Source of the DNA: Bacteroidota bacterium
GTDB taxonomy: Bacteria; Bacteroidota; Bacteroidia; AKYH767-A; OLB10
DNA: 64,000 bases
Assembly (NCBI GenBank): GCA_016721435.1
Contig: JADKIC010000018.1
Coordinates: forward strand, 46,273-110,272
Direction of reading: 5' to 3'
The notes under the pieces are model-generated. The model was not told where the DNA came from. It saw nothing but the letters and a program-made list of their open reading frames with translations, and made no database searches. Below, piece by piece: positions 9,301-18,746 of this stretch (within the stretch, counting starts at the first letter, position 1; the number at the start of each line of letters is the position of its first letter). The translations under genes and the position numbers were made by a program.

Positions 9301-12174
9301 CCAGTTCACAATATTTCCGCTACCGATAGTAGTGAAATTATTGAAATTAGTAGTTGATCCAATACAGGCACTGTTCGCCGTAAAGTTTACAACAGGTAAT
9401 GGCTGGAGGTTTACATTATTGGCAAAGGTTGCAGTACATCCTCCTGCATCGGTAATGGTAACCTGATATGTTCCGGGAGTGTTTACACTAATCGTTTGTG
9501 TAGCCGCACCATTTGACCAGAGATAAGAGGCTCCATTGTTACCTGCATCCAAAATGACATTGGCTCCCTGACAGGCCACTACATTGACCGGATTTGACGC
9601 CAGTCCTGTTCCTCCTTCAATCACATTGAAGGTGCCTGCACCCTGACAACCTGCGGCATTTGTCACCACCACATTATACAATCCGGGAGATGAAACTACA
9701 ATGGTTTGAGTGGTCTCTCCACCGGGAGCCCAGAGGTAATTCAGTCCGGGATTTCCGGCATCAAGTACAGAGCTAAATCCGGCACAGAAGAAAGAATTGA
9801 CTCCCGTAACTGTTGGTGTCGGCGTCAGAGAAACCTGAACGGTATCTCTATCGGTACAACCGCTTGAATTGGTAACGGTAACTATATACGAAGTGGCTAC
9901 AGATGGATTTACATAAATGGTGGATGTAGTCGCACCGTTGTGCTGCCATACATACGTTCCGCCACCTGTAGCGGTAAGCGATGTTGTAGTTCCTGAACAA
10001 ATGACTTTATCCGGACCTGTATTGGCAACAGGCAGTGCATTGACAGCTACACGGGCTGTATCATTCCGGGTGCAACCATTGGCAGCAGTAACTGTGACAA
10101 TGTAGGTGGTAGTTGTTGCCGGAGAAACCGTAATAGCAGCGGTATTTGCACCACCCGGTGTCCAGCTATATGTACCACCACCTGTTGCGGTCAATGTAAC
10201 ATTTCCACCGGCACAGGTAATCTGATCAGGGCCGGCATTGGCAACAGGCAATGTTCTAACGGTGACGCGTACACTATCTCTGGAAGTACATCCATTGGCA
10301 TTGGTGACAACAACATAATAGTTCGTTAAAGACCCGGGAGTGACGGTGATACTTGGTGTAGTAGCTCCACCCGGTGTCCAGGCATAAGATGTTCCACCGG
10401 TTGCGGTTAATGTTGCACTTTGTCCCAGGCAGATAGATTGATTCGAACCGGCATCTGCGATGGGAGGAGTATTGACAATTACATTTTGAGTCAATGTATC
10501 GGAACAACCCAACGAAGTAGTACCTATCAATGTAATCACATAATTACCGGCAGTGGTGTAGGTCATCGAAGGACTCATTTGTGTTGAGGTCTGACCGTTA
10601 CCAAAACTCCATTGCCATGCGTTGATAGCACCGTTGGCAGAAGTACTTGTATTGTTCAGGATGACAGAACCACCCTGACAAATAATAGTGGGAGAAGATG
10701 TAAATGAAAGATCAGGTTGAGGATATACCTGAACTATAGTTGAAATGGTACCTGAACAACCTCCGGGAGTTTCCACTTGCAGCGTCACGTTGTAATTGCC
10801 CGGCGTTGCATAGGCATGCTGAGGATGTTGCTGTGTAGATGTCGTTCCATCTCCAAAATTCCAGTTCCATACAATGATATTTCCGAATCCGACTGAGGAT
10901 TGATCAGCGAATGATAAAGTAGTTCCTACACAACCCGGATTAACACTGAAAGCGGCGGTGGGCATCGGATAAATATTGAGTGTATCCGCTAACGTAGATG
11001 TACATCCTAAATCAGAAGTTACTGTCAGATTAATAGTATAAGCCCCTGGATTATTATAAACGTGCGTTGGATTTTGAGCGAAGGAAATATTTCCATCTCC
11101 CAAATCCCAACTCCAGCTGGTAATACTACCCCCATTTACGGCAGAAGCATCGAAGAAAAATACCGTATCATTTAAACATTCATCGTTAGGTGTGAACGCA
11201 GCTTGTGGCAAGGGATTCACTTGAACGGTATTGGCAATGGTTCCGGTACATCCATTGGCATCGGTGATAGTAACGGAATACACACCGGCTGCATTTACCG
11301 AAATAGTCTGTCCGCTTGAACCCGTGCTCCACTGATAAGTTGAACCCGGAAATCCTGCATCTAATGTAGCCGTTTGACCCTGACAAATAGCCACCGCATT
11401 TGCATTGCTGATTACCTGTCCGCCTACTGTTACTTGTGTGGAAGCTACCGTTGTACAACCAAACTGATTGGTAACGGTAACGGTATAACCTCCTTGTGCA
11501 TTCACCAATATGGATTGAGAAGTAGCGCCATTACTCCATAAGTAAGAAGTTCCCACTGCACCCGGATCAAGTGTTGCACTGACACCGCTGCAAATAAATA
11601 CACCCGCCGGAAGAATAGCAGCAGGATTCTGATTGACGGTTACATTGACGAATGCTGTTGCCTGACAACCGTTTCCATCTATAACATTCACTGCATAAGT
11701 AGTAGAAGCATTGGGAGTAACGGTAATGGTATCATTACTATTTCCTGATGGATTCCAGCTATAACTCACACCACCGCTTGCGCTGAAGGTAGCACTCTGC
11801 CCCTGACAAATACTCACATCAGGACTCACCGTTGGAACCGGCAAGGGATTCACAAGAACATTGACACTGTCAATACCTGTGCATCCGTTTGCATCTGTTA
11901 CAATAACTGTATAGGTACTATTGGAGGCAGGAGAAACCACAATGGTTCCACCTGACAAACCTCCCGGTGACCAGGAATAAGTAGTTCCGCCATTCGCAGT
12001 CAGGGTCGCATTGCTACCAATACAGATGGTAACATCAGGACCCGCAACGGCAACCGGCGGACCATTCACCTGCACCGGCAATTGCATGGTATCAGAACAA
12101 CCGAAACTATTGGTAACAATTAATGTAGCGGTATAGGTGCCGTTATTTCCATAAGTATGTGTTGGACTCACCAC
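6397..12174 (-). CDS. Giant PKD-repeat T9SS type B cargo, main C-terminal part
   Basis: 1,925 aa of serial beta-sandwich repeats ending in a gliding-motility-associated C-terminal domain (WWIPNAFTPNGDGTNEGFNI ... LSIFNRWGDQIFF ... VYVYSVKVTDVWGK ... VSLVR), the type B T9SS sorting signal. Two repeat kinds alternate in blocks: PKD domains with the W(S/N/D)FGDG...P.H.Y...G.Y.V.L signature, and shorter Ig-like units of the ICQGQSATLTATGG...Y.WSPGG..T..I.V form. The protein should be exported by T9SS and anchored at the surface as an adhesin or stalk. The frame has no signal peptide because it is the continuation of the entry at 12168-14150; together they encode about 2,584 aa. Confidence 0.93.
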   Translation of the reverse strand: MVSPTHTYGNNGTYTATLIVTNSFGCSDTMQLPVQVNGPPVAVAGPDVTICIGSNATLTANGGTTYSWSPGGLSGGTIVVSPASNSTYTVIVTDANGCTGIDSVNVLVNPLPVPTVSPDVSICQGQSATFSASGGVSYSWNPSGNSNDTITVTPNASTTYAVNVIDGNGCQATAFVNVTVNQNPAAILPAGVFICSGVSATLDPGAVGTSYLWSNGATSQSILVNAQGGYTVTVTNQFGCTTVASTQVTVGGQVISNANAVAICQGQTATLDAGFPGSTYQWSTGSSGQTISVNAAGVYSVTITDANGCTGTIANTVQVNPLPQAAFTPNDECLNDTVFFFDASAVNGGSITSWSWDLGDGNISFAQNPTHVYNNPGAYTINLTVTSDLGCTSTLADTLNIYPMPTAAFSVNPGCVGTTLSFADQSSVGFGNIIVWNWNFGDGTTSTQQHPQHAYATPGNYNVTLQVETPGGCSGTISTIVQVYPQPDLSFTSSPTIICQGGSVILNNTSTSANGAINAWQWSFGNGQTSTQMSPSMTYTTAGNYVITLIGTTSLGCSDTLTQNVIVNTPPIADAGSNQSICLGQSATLTATGGTSYAWTPGGATTPSITVTPGSLTNYYVVVTNANGCTSRDSVRVTVRTLPVANAGPDQITCAGGNVTLTATGGGTYSWTPGGANTAAITVSPATTTTYIVTVTAANGCTRNDTARVAVNALPVANTGPDKVICSGTTTSLTATGGGTYVWQHNGATTSTIYVNPSVATSYIVTVTNSSGCTDRDTVQVSLTPTPTVTGVNSFFCAGFSSVLDAGNPGLNYLWAPGGETTQTIVVSSPGLYNVVVTNAAGCQGAGTFNVIEGGTGLASNPVNVVACQGANVILDAGNNGASYLWSNGAATQTISVNTPGTYQVTITDAGGCTATFANNVNLQPLPVVNFTANSACIGSTTNFNNFTTIGSGNIVNWQWNFGDGQFSTGQQPSVNYLLPGTYPVTLVATSGFGCVDSSTASVQITPVPSAAFTAADVCLGSPSAFVDGSVVSSGNITNWSWNFGDGNASQQQNPQHLFSAEGVYNVSLIVSTNDGCSDTTVQSVTIDPMPLADFAAPEVCEGDSTRFYNNSLLTNGNISDINWDFGDGVTSSLSDPVHYYSNPGTYTVTLTIGSDQNCEHTASRQVNVNPKPVANFTTNATCFNTPNVFTDLSTTPSGSVNGWYWEFGDGSFAAVQQPSHQYASSGNYTITLVAMTDKGCSDTASTQTTVNALPQSGFTVASACLGSPVQLTDTSLAGSSAITSWSWNLGDGSTSSLPNPTHNYAATGTYNVQLIVQNSDGCTDTVNRSINVYPVPVADFSSNDVCLNGSTNFFDQTQITGGGTFNYSWNFGDNTVDNSANPQHTYTAPGSYNVSLTVTTPAGCTASINRTVTVFPLPVADFTAGDVCMNEPIQLLDNSTISSGSITGWSWSLGDSSTSTAQNPTHFYATPGFYTITLEATSNAGCRNAVTDSIEIFEAPSPMPVAGNGCIGVNIPLIDTSSGANNSIVNWDWNFGNGNTSNQANASATYSASGTYTVTLTTTNANGCRATATTNVIISPLPVAGFTAGTACLNTAVQFNNTSTINGGTITGYSWDFGDNGGTSTSQDPSYVYSQAGTYTVSLIVMSGDGCTDTIFGQVVVNPLPVAHFNDINAQGCGPILVQFTDSSFISSGNVVAWDWDFGDGGTSSLQNPSHTYTQSGTYNVSLSVTSDSGCVNTITMPNVVTVYPGPMAEFEPDPATQTIMNPNFNFINLSSGGLTYAWTFGDGGSSTQFEPSYTYRDTGNYMVTLWVINAYGCRDSVQHPVRVEPIFSWWIPNAFTPNGDGTNEGFNIKGIYIADVKLSIFNRWGDQIFFSEGADNRPWDGSVAGRPEPAQEGVYVYSVKVTDVWGKIHEKVGHVSLVR

Positions 12175-14150
12175 TGAAGTCGTATCTCCGTCGCCAAAAT
12201 CCCAGAAATATCCTGTGATTCCGCCGAAGAAGTATTATTAAAAGTTATCGGTAATCCCTGACAGTTATTTCCTGAAACGGTAAACCCGGCTGTAGGCTGA
12301 GGATTTACAGTCACACTTTGAGTAAGGGTATCAGAGCAACCAAGGGAATCAGTCACTATAAGTGTAGCAGTATAACTTCCGGGAGGACCCAATACTACCG
12401 AAGGATCAGACGATGTAGATGTACTGCCGTTACTAAATACCCAAGACCATGAAGTTCCGGGAGGAGTGCTGTTATTGGTGAAGTGTACCGATGATCCGGC
12501 ACAAACAGTATCTACACTGAACGCAGCTACCGGTAAAGGTGCGATGATTACTTGTTGAATGATGGTATCAACACAACCATAAATATTCTCTACAACGAGT
12601 GAAACATTATAGGTTCCGTTTCCGGGAAAAGTATGAACTGGATTTTGCTGATTCGATCCTGTACCATCATCAAAATTCCAGGTCCAGAATTGCATCCCCC
12701 CCGGTGTACTGCTCAAATCCGTAAATTGTACAGGAGCATTTCCACAAGCCCCGGACCACGTGAATGCAGCGGTGGGTTCAAATGCACTCATGACATTGAC
12801 GGTATCCGTACTGCTGCAATTTCCATCAGATACGGTGACTACATACGTTCCAACAGGTACCGTTTGCGTTGGACCGGTAAATCCGTTACTCCACAGATAA
12901 GTATAAGGAGGATTTCCGCCACTCGCATTCGCCGTGATGGTCGCCTGATCACTACAGGCAATGTACTGATCAGGTCCTGCATCGACAATAATACCGGTTA
13001 CCGTTATACAATACGAATATGTATTAGAACCTATATACGGACAAGCATCATCACTGACACGAACGGTAAAACAATGCGGCGTGTTACTGATATCTGCGGT
13101 AGTAGGAGTCCAGCAAAAAGTTCCAGTAGGATGCGGGCTTCCGGCACTGCTGAAATTTCCTCCGGCAACACCTGTATTCCAAAAAAGACTTACTTGCTGA
13201 CCGGCATTTATATCATTGGAAAATACATCAAAGCAAAAATTCTGATTCGCACATACGGTCATTGAATAATCGTTGCTGCCATTGATACCGGACAAGGTCG
13301 GTAAATCGTTCACGCAGTTCAGGACAGTAATTTGAATATCACGCACCACAGAACCGATCAAAACACCATTCCTATATTCCTGCACTAACACTGCCATTAC
13401 CGTAACCTGCAATTGCGTGGGTGTAAAACAAATATCACCGGTTTGATTATTGAATTGAATTGCGGGAGAAGAAGCAAGTGGATTTGTCGCGGTATACGGC
13501 GTCATATAACTGACATCATTAGTTGCAGTTTGACGAGGATCTACCATGGTATACACCAGTGAGTCACCATCGGGATCAATAGCACCATGGTTAAAACATA
13601 GTTGTTGACCTAAACAGGCGAAGGGAACAGGCTTATTGGAAAAAGTAGGAGCACTATTGCATTGTACATTCAGGTTATCAAGCGATGCATAGATAAAGAA
13701 AGTGTTGGACCCCGGACTGCTGATGGTGGTTATCGCTGCATTTCGACAGCATAAAGAATAAGAAAATTCCCAGTCGGCACATTGCATGGGAAGGGTAACA
13801 ATCCCCTCATACACCCATTCCTGAATACCTGTAAATGTTCCGCCGTTGCAAGTGCTGGTAGCAGTCGGACATAAATAGGTCACTTCTTGTCCGGTGCCTG
13901 GAATGGGTTGACACGTCACACCAAGATTTTGCCCGCAACTTGCAGAACGGATATTCACATATACATTGGCCGGGGCAAGGATTCCAATACAATCACGGTA
14001 AAACGAAAGCCGTACTTTGTAAGTATTTCCTCCCAGGCACTCATACGTTAAGTCGGCTCCCATCGCATGGCTTGCAAGCGCTTTTTCCCCACTGAGGGAG
14101 AGCAGCGCTACTGCCAGGATTAGTAAGCATCTTCGTAATTTTCGGCTCAT
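12168..14150 (-). CDS. Giant PKD-repeat T9SS type B cargo, N-terminal part
   Basis: 660 aa. MSRKLRRCLLILAVALLSLS...ALA is a signal peptide. Residues about 28-400 form a Cys-rich N-terminal region beginning SHAMGADLTYECLGGNTYKV, with YRDC, LCCRNAAIT and DPDGDSLVYTM motifs that recur in the protein at 36150-38531. An SprB-like unit (GGNPPYTYLWSNGFTGPTQT) and three PKD repeats follow. The frame ends out of register (SSAESQDISG...) about 60 bp before the stop, exactly where the other frame reads GGITGYFWDFGDGDTTSVV, a normal PKD core. A one-base loss near 12225 (TTCGGCGG on the coding strand) explains the break. Confidence 0.92.
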   Translation of the reverse strand: MSRKLRRCLLILAVALLSLSGEKALASHAMGADLTYECLGGNTYKVRLSFYRDCIGILAPANVYVNIRSASCGQNLGVTCQPIPGTGQEVTYLCPTATSTCNGGTFTGIQEWVYEGIVTLPMQCADWEFSYSLCCRNAAITTISSPGSNTFFIYASLDNLNVQCNSAPTFSNKPVPFACLGQQLCFNHGAIDPDGDSLVYTMVDPRQTATNDVSYMTPYTATNPLASSPAIQFNNQTGDICFTPTQLQVTVMAVLVQEYRNGVLIGSVVRDIQITVLNCVNDLPTLSGINGSNDYSMTVCANQNFCFDVFSNDINAGQQVSLFWNTGVAGGNFSSAGSPHPTGTFCWTPTTADISNTPHCFTVRVSDDACPYIGSNTYSYCITVTGIIVDAGPDQYIACSDQATITANASGGNPPYTYLWSNGFTGPTQTVPVGTYVVTVSDGNCSSTDTVNVMSAFEPTAAFTWSGACGNAPVQFTDLSSTPGGMQFWTWNFDDGTGSNQQNPVHTFPGNGTYNVSLVVENIYGCVDTIIQQVIIAPLPVAAFSVDTVCAGSSVHFTNNSTPPGTSWSWVFSNGSTSTSSDPSVVLGPPGSYTATLIVTDSLGCSDTLTQSVTVNPQPTAGFTVSGNNCQGLPITFNNTSSAESQDISGILATEIRLQW

Positions 14151-14542
14151 AACATCGGGTTTTTCGTTTTTGCCTCCCTGTTAGTTGTTTCAATTTCACA
14201 GGAATACTTTTATGGCAAAAACAAATCTAACCGCGCGTATGAAGTCAAATGCAGCAGATTCACACCGATTGTTGTAGCTGTAAGTAAATGGTGATATGCA
14301 GGCTTGAAGCAAATTGCTACAAGCTGATAATCAAGTGTTTTATAAAAATAAAGTGATCAATAACAAGTAATCTGAAACGAAAGAAAATTATTAAAAAACA
14401 GAAAAGCATCCGTTGAAAAAGGAGTTCATCTCAACAAATGAGAAGAACATTACAAATGTCAAATTAAGTATCAGACCTGATAATCTTACTAAATCCTGAA
14501 AATAAAACCCGGCGTATGGGCTTAGAAAAATCGTGCCAAATA
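14151..14542. other. Intergenic region upstream of the PKD gene
   Basis: 392 bp between idi (its 3' end is at 14543) and the PKD gene start. It is AT-rich with stops in all frames and must hold the PKD gene promoter. I found no convincing TAnnTTTG box, RNA gene or long repeat. Confidence 0.5.
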
Positions 14543-15046
14543 TTACAAAATATTTTTACGGATCATTTCCTTTAACCAAAATGTATATTTCTCCGGAAAT
14601 AAATTTACATCCGATTTTAAATCGGCTATGGCCATCCACCTGAAATCTTCCGCCTCGTTCGGATTCATAACGGGATCTGCATCCGAAATTCCTTTTAAAA
14701 TATAATCCAGTTCATGCTCCATCAAACCATTCTCAAAATCTGTTTTGTAAATCATTGAATTTTCAACGGTCAATTGAATGCCTTTGATTCCCATCTCTTC
14801 TTCGAGTCTCCGGTTTGCCGCGATAAGCAAATCCTCTCCGGGAGAAGGATGACTGCAGCAGGTATTGGTCCATAAACCACCGGAATGGTACTTATGTGCA
14901 GCACGTTTCTGAAGCAGCAAATTTCCTTTCGAATTATAAATCAAAACAGAAAATGCACGATGCAAAATCCCTTTACGGTGCGCTTCCATCTTTTCCATTA
15001 CCCCGACTTCTACATCGTTGCTATCCACTAACACTACATAATCCAT
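14543..15046 (-). CDS. idi: Isopentenyl-diphosphate delta-isomerase, type 1
   Basis: 167 aa Nudix-fold enzyme interconverting isopentenyl and dimethylallyl diphosphate, the isoprenoid building blocks for quinones and carotenoids. Visible hallmarks are HRAFSVLIYN, the active-site cysteine motif TNTCCSHP (around residue 67), the Nudix-like helix ANRRLEEEMGI and the acidic MEHELDYIL containing the catalytic glutamates. The length is close to the usual 170-180 aa. The ATG at 15046 gives the expected MDYVVLVDSND start. It stands alone between unrelated genes. Confidence 0.95.
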   Translation of the reverse strand: MDYVVLVDSNDVEVGVMEKMEAHRKGILHRAFSVLIYNSKGNLLLQKRAAHKYHSGGLWTNTCCSHPSPGEDLLIAANRRLEEEMGIKGIQLTVENSMIYKTDFENGLMEHELDYILKGISDADPVMNPNEAEDFRWMAIADLKSDVNLFPEKYTFWLKEMIRKNIL

Positions 15047-15213
15047 AGAACGAAGATAACAGATGGAAACTGAAAATGTTTGGTACTGAATTTATAATGG
15101 AACCGAATGCAGGCTAACAATCACAGCCTCTGGCTTTTAGGCTTCGCCAGCTTTCGGCTACCAGCTATTCAGAAATACGAGCAGTAAAATCATCTAAATG
15201 AACCAGAATATTT

Positions 15214-15489
15214 TCAACTGATCAATTCATTTACTGTTAACCATGATCCGCCATCCTGTACATTTGTAAGACCTTGTTGAGTAAGATACATAGTGGCCTG
15301 ACGACTTCTGTTACCGGAGGCACAACAAAGTACGATGGTGTTGTGGATGGATTTAAATTCATCCAGCCTTGCGGGTATCTCATGCAGCGGAATATTGATA
15401 GAACCGGCTACATGACCACCGGCAAACTCCCATTCATCCCTTACGTCAATGATGGTTGAACTTTTATCGGCTTGAAGCTTATTTTTCAT
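15214..15489 (-). CDS. Single-domain rhodanese-like protein
   Basis: 91 aa forming one rhodanese fold: IIDVRDEWEFAGGHVAGSIN near the N-terminus, the active-site loop CASGNRS (Cys at about residue 56) and a C-terminal DGGSW. Such small cytoplasmic proteins accept sulfane sulfur as a cysteine persulfide; the physiological donor and acceptor are unknown here. No signal peptide. The conserved catalytic cysteine argues it is active. Confidence 0.93.
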   Translation of the reverse strand: MKNKLQADKSSTIIDVRDEWEFAGGHVAGSINIPLHEIPARLDEFKSIHNTIVLCCASGNRSRQATMYLTQQGLTNVQDGGSWLTVNELIS

Positions 15490-15585
15490 TTTTTGATGTT
15501 TTAACTATGCAAAGGTAGACAGCCGGGGGAGCTCTAATCAGCAATAAAAGTTACATAGACATCATTCTCCTGCATTAAGGAATTG

Positions 15586-16239
15586 CTAGTTCTTCACCAG
15601 CTTCTCCCTTCCGGTACAGTTGCCATTTTCATACACTTCTATAAAATAAATTCCCGAAGAAAATTCAGAGAGTCCGATGGGCAATTGGGTTCCCTTTGCT
15701 TCTGCGCTGAACATGGTAGCGCCTGACATATTTTGAATGAGAATAAACCGGTCTTTACTGATGGCAGCAAAGCGCAGATTCACATTATCATCTGCAGGGT
15801 TGGGATGAAAACTAAATGAGTCCTTGTTCGCTATCAGGTAAACCACTCGCCACGGTAACCACAAAGTCGATAGAATCATCAGGACCGGGAACAATACCGG
15901 GAGAACAGGGCGAAGGTCCTATTCCGGTTTCTACATGAAAAAAGAACCTGTAATTGCCGGCAGGTAATAGTCCCACGTTAAATGTATCAGAATCATAACA
16001 AATAACGGAGAGCGCACCTAAACAATGTATCGCATTTGTCTCAAACTTATTTCCAACCTGATTAAAAGCGTTTTATCCTTGCAATCTCCTGAAGAGAATT
16101 GTACATCGGCAATCAGTTTCACCGGCGTATTTGTTGTAGGCTGCGCCGGATCCGTTTTCAGTTGAAGAATGTTTTGTGCATTGGTTTGCAGGGTCAGGAG
16201 GAATAAATAACAGAACAGGGAGTAGATTTTAATTTTCAT
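15586..16239 (-). pseudogene. Small secreted T9SS type A protein, two frameshifts
   Basis: The pieces read as one protein of about 217 aa. 16239-16018 gives a signal peptide (MKIKIYSLFCYLFLLTLQ...NAQ) and an early strand (TDPAQPTTNTPVKLIADVQF). The middle, only in another frame at about 16065-15830, reads FNQVGNKFETNAIHCLGALS and FRFFFHVETGIGPSPCSPG-type sequence. 15894-15586 ends in a type A sorting domain (SFHPNPADDNVNLRF ... SGIYFIEVYENG ... EKLVKN). Breaks lie near 16065 and 15825. The intact protein would be a small exported, surface-anchored beta protein of unknown role. The breaks could be sequence errors or true decay. Confidence 0.7.
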
Positions 16240-16377
16240 TTTGGTAGAATTTAAATACGGGATTAAAAGTAAAAGAAAAAATTAATTTTAAAATCATTTC
16301 AATGTCATTTTTGGGGAGGAGGGTATTCACCTTTGGCTTACAACACTGGTCCCCCTACATCTGCTATTTTAATCCTC

Positions 16378-16530
16378 TCATCGCATCACCACCAATTTTT
16401 TCCCAACTCTCTCATACCCACTTTTAATAACACAAGTATATACGCCATTACTTAACATCGGTAAGTGAACAAATTGCAAGGTGCTCCATGGTGGTATATC
16501 TATAATATAAACCAAACGTCCAGATCTACC
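16378..16530 (-). pseudogene. Orphan T9SS type A sorting-domain fragment
   Basis: On the minus strand, 16530 to the TGA at 16380-16378 reads GRSGRLVYIIDIPPWSTLQF, then VHLPMLSNGVYTC, ending YERVGKKLVVMR. This is the last two-thirds of a type A T9SS C-terminal domain (the G(R/K)LV.. core, L..G.Y and a basic K.VV tail). A TAA occurs just upstream in frame, so no start or passenger is attached. It sits right after the stop of the FG-GAP gene and may be the lost tail of that gene or of an older neighbour. Confidence 0.6.
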
Positions 16531-16537
16531 CCTATTA

Positions 16538-16841
16538 ATTTAATACTTGGTTAAGGAATGGTAAAATCATAAGTAACCGCTGTACCATTAAACAGAATTG
16601 GGAATTTACTCCAGGTTTCGATGGCGTTGCGATGACGTACCACGATGTAATAACTATTCCCAATACTACTTCCGGGGAAAACAAAGTTGCCCATTCCGGA
16701 GTACTAACTGTACCGGAAACGCTATGTATTATCTGGAAAGGATTTTGTAGATTCGTGTAACTCTACCGTTATTGAATCACACACTGAAGGATAATTAACC
16801 GGGTCCAATACCTTGCATAAATCCGCCTCCATTGTAAAATC
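16538..16841 (-). repeat. Copy A of a duplicated 3' gene end (paralogous C-terminal domain)
   Basis: About 300 bp here match 24745-25052 at roughly 95% by eye, including about 13 bp beyond the stop codon. It encodes a domain reading NLKAYLQGFYNGGGFMQ... CDSITVELHESTNPF ... IIHSVSGTVST. Relative to copy B, this copy lacks two bases near 16811, one A near 16700 and has one extra T near 16745, so its reading frame is broken three times. Confidence 0.85.
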
Positions 16842-17241
16842 CCTGTAAATATGCTTTTAAGTTTAATGTAACCTGGCAGGCATTTATTGTTGTACTGACT
16901 GTTTCCGTGCATCCAAATGCATTAGTTACGGTAACACTAAAGGTGCCTGTAGTGGACACTGTAATATTTTGAGTAGTTGCACCTGTTGACCAGTTGTAAG
17001 ATGAAAATGTTCCGGCATCTAACGTTGCAGAATTACCGGGACAAAAAGTTGAAGCGCCACTAATAACAGGTGCAGGAATTGGATTTACAGTTATGGTAAT
17101 ACTTCCGCAAAGACCACTAACTGCACATCCCCCTTCTCCTCTGGCAAAATAGGTAGTTGTTACTACCGGCGAAACTGCTATTGAAGTACCGGTACCTACA
17201 AGGTTACCTCCACAACTATCGCTATACCATTTCCAATTCAA
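16795..17241 (-). CDS. Open fragment: C-terminal Ig-like region of the FG-GAP gene
   Basis: 148 aa. It holds the tail of one Ig-like unit (WKWYSDSCGGNLVGTGTSIA ... CGSITITVNP) and a complete second (FCPGNSATLDAGTFSSYNWS ... FGCTETVSTTINAC), then the first strand of the shared C-terminal domain (VTLNLKAYLQGFYNGGGFMQ). It stops out of frame at GIGPG because two bases present in the 24.7-kb paralogue are missing near 16811. Confidence 0.6.
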   Translation of the reverse strand: MNWKWYSDSCGGNLVGTGTSIAVSPVVTTTYFARGEGGCAVSGLCGSITITVNPIPAPVISGASTFCPGNSATLDAGTFSSYNWSTGATTQNITVSTTGTFSVTVTNAFGCTETVSTTINACQVTLNLKAYLQGFYNGGGFMQGIGPG

Positions 17242-17396
17242 AGAATTATTTAGATTTCCGCTGCTAACGCTAAGTGTTGTAGCCTGAGTACCGCAGTTTA
17301 TGGATGAAGTAGCACTTAATACCGGTTGATCTGCGACATTGCATGGTACGAAGATCCAGGCTGCACCTTGAGAATTGTTATCAGCACGCCCACCTA

Positions 17397-18746
17397 TTAT
17401 TGCTGTTTTCCATCAGCAGAGAGTGAAACTGAATTACCTTGAAATGCACTGCCAGTATTTCCATTGCCTGCAAGTTTGCTGCCTATTTGTGTCCAAATAC
17501 CTCCGATACGAGTATAAACCCATGCGCCTCCTTGTCCGTTATTATCTGACCATCCTCCTACCAGAGCTGTATTTCCATCAGCTGTTAATGAAACTGAAAT
17601 ACCTTGGCTTGAATTGCCATTATTTACGGTTCCAATCAATTTACTTCCTTGCTGTATCCAATTGCCTCCTGACCGTGTAAAAACCCAGGCAGCACCCTTA
17701 TAATTGTCATCCGCCCAACTACCAACAATTGCGGTATTTCCATCTGCGGAAAGTTTTACGGAGCGCCCCTGGTTAGCCGAACCAACACTGCCAGATCCAA
17801 TTAATTTGCTTCCCTGCTGGAACCATGAATTCCCGGAACGAATCCAAATCCAGACTGCACCCTGACCACCATTATCATCAAAACCACCGACGATGGCAGT
17901 ATTCCCGTCAGCTGAAATAGATACAGAAAATCCTTGTTGTGCATTACCCACATTTCCACTTCCAACCAATTTACCCCCTTGTTGTGTCCAAACTGTTCCT
18001 GTTCGCTTAAAAATCCACGCAGCACCTATTCCGCCATTGTCAGCGTTTGCTCCCACTAATGCAGTGTTTCCATCTGCTGATAGTGAAACTGAAAATCCTT
18101 GTTGTGCAGGACCAATACTGCCGGTACCTACCAATTTTGTACCCTGCTGTGACCATACTCCTGCTGTTCTAACAAATATCCATGCAGCTCCTTGATTGTA
18201 GTTATCTGAACTCCCACCCACAATAGCAGTATTGCCATCTGCTGATATAGACACTGCAGTTAAAAATGCAGCTCCAACGTTACCTGTGGCTACTAATTTA
18301 TTTCCTTGCTGCATCCAGGTAGTTCCTGTTCTTATATATACCCATACTGCACCCTGATTACTATTATCAACAGGACCTCCTACAATTGCAGTATTACCAT
18401 CCGCTGAAACTGCGACTGAAGCACCTTGATATGCAGCGCCCACATTTCCTGTTCCCACAAGTTTATTACCCTGCTGTAATGAAGGATAAGGAGTTGGTGT
18501 AACGGTAAAATTATTGTTACTTACAGCTACACCACCGCTAGTGTTCACTGTTACAGTTCCTGTTATAGCACCGGGCATCACCATCCCTACCAGGGTAGTA
18601 CCATCATTGGAAATGGTTATGGCTGATACTCCACCAATGGAAAATACGGTTGGATTATTTAAGTTGGTACCGGTAACAGTAACCAGGGTACCTACCGGAC
18701 CGCTAACCGGATTGATAGATGTTATAGTTGGAGGTGGAACATGCAC
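17397..18746 (-). CDS. Open fragment: last IPT/TIG domain and seven FG-GAP-like repeats
   Basis: 449 aa, the longest intact piece of the gene. Residues 1-85 are an IPT/TIG domain (PTITSINPVSGPVGTLVTVT ... GMVMPGAITGTVTV). Then about seven propeller units follow, each with SADGNTAIVGG and KLVGTGN.G-type loops. It ends at DGKQQ, where a base change at about 17400 moves the frame. It shows what the undamaged repeat looks like. Confidence 0.65.
   Translation of the reverse strand: MHVPPPTITSINPVSGPVGTLVTVTGTNLNNPTVFSIGGVSAITISNDGTTLVGMVMPGAITGTVTVNTSGGVAVSNNNFTVTPTPYPSLQQGNKLVGTGNVGAAYQGASVAVSADGNTAIVGGPVDNSNQGAVWVYIRTGTTWMQQGNKLVATGNVGAAFLTAVSISADGNTAIVGGSSDNYNQGAAWIFVRTAGVWSQQGTKLVGTGSIGPAQQGFSVSLSADGNTALVGANADNGGIGAAWIFKRTGTVWTQQGGKLVGSGNVGNAQQGFSVSISADGNTAIVGGFDDNGGQGAVWIWIRSGNSWFQQGSKLIGSGSVGSANQGRSVKLSADGNTAIVGSWADDNYKGAAWVFTRSGGNWIQQGSKLIGTVNNGNSSQGISVSLTADGNTALVGGWSDNNGQGGAWVYTRIGGIWTQIGSKLAGNGNTGSAFQGNSVSLSADGKQQ

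Noticed and set aside
12633..13265. 210-aa Arg/Ile-rich plus-strand frame
   Set aside because: Antisense of the PKD protein's N-terminal part; unnatural composition.
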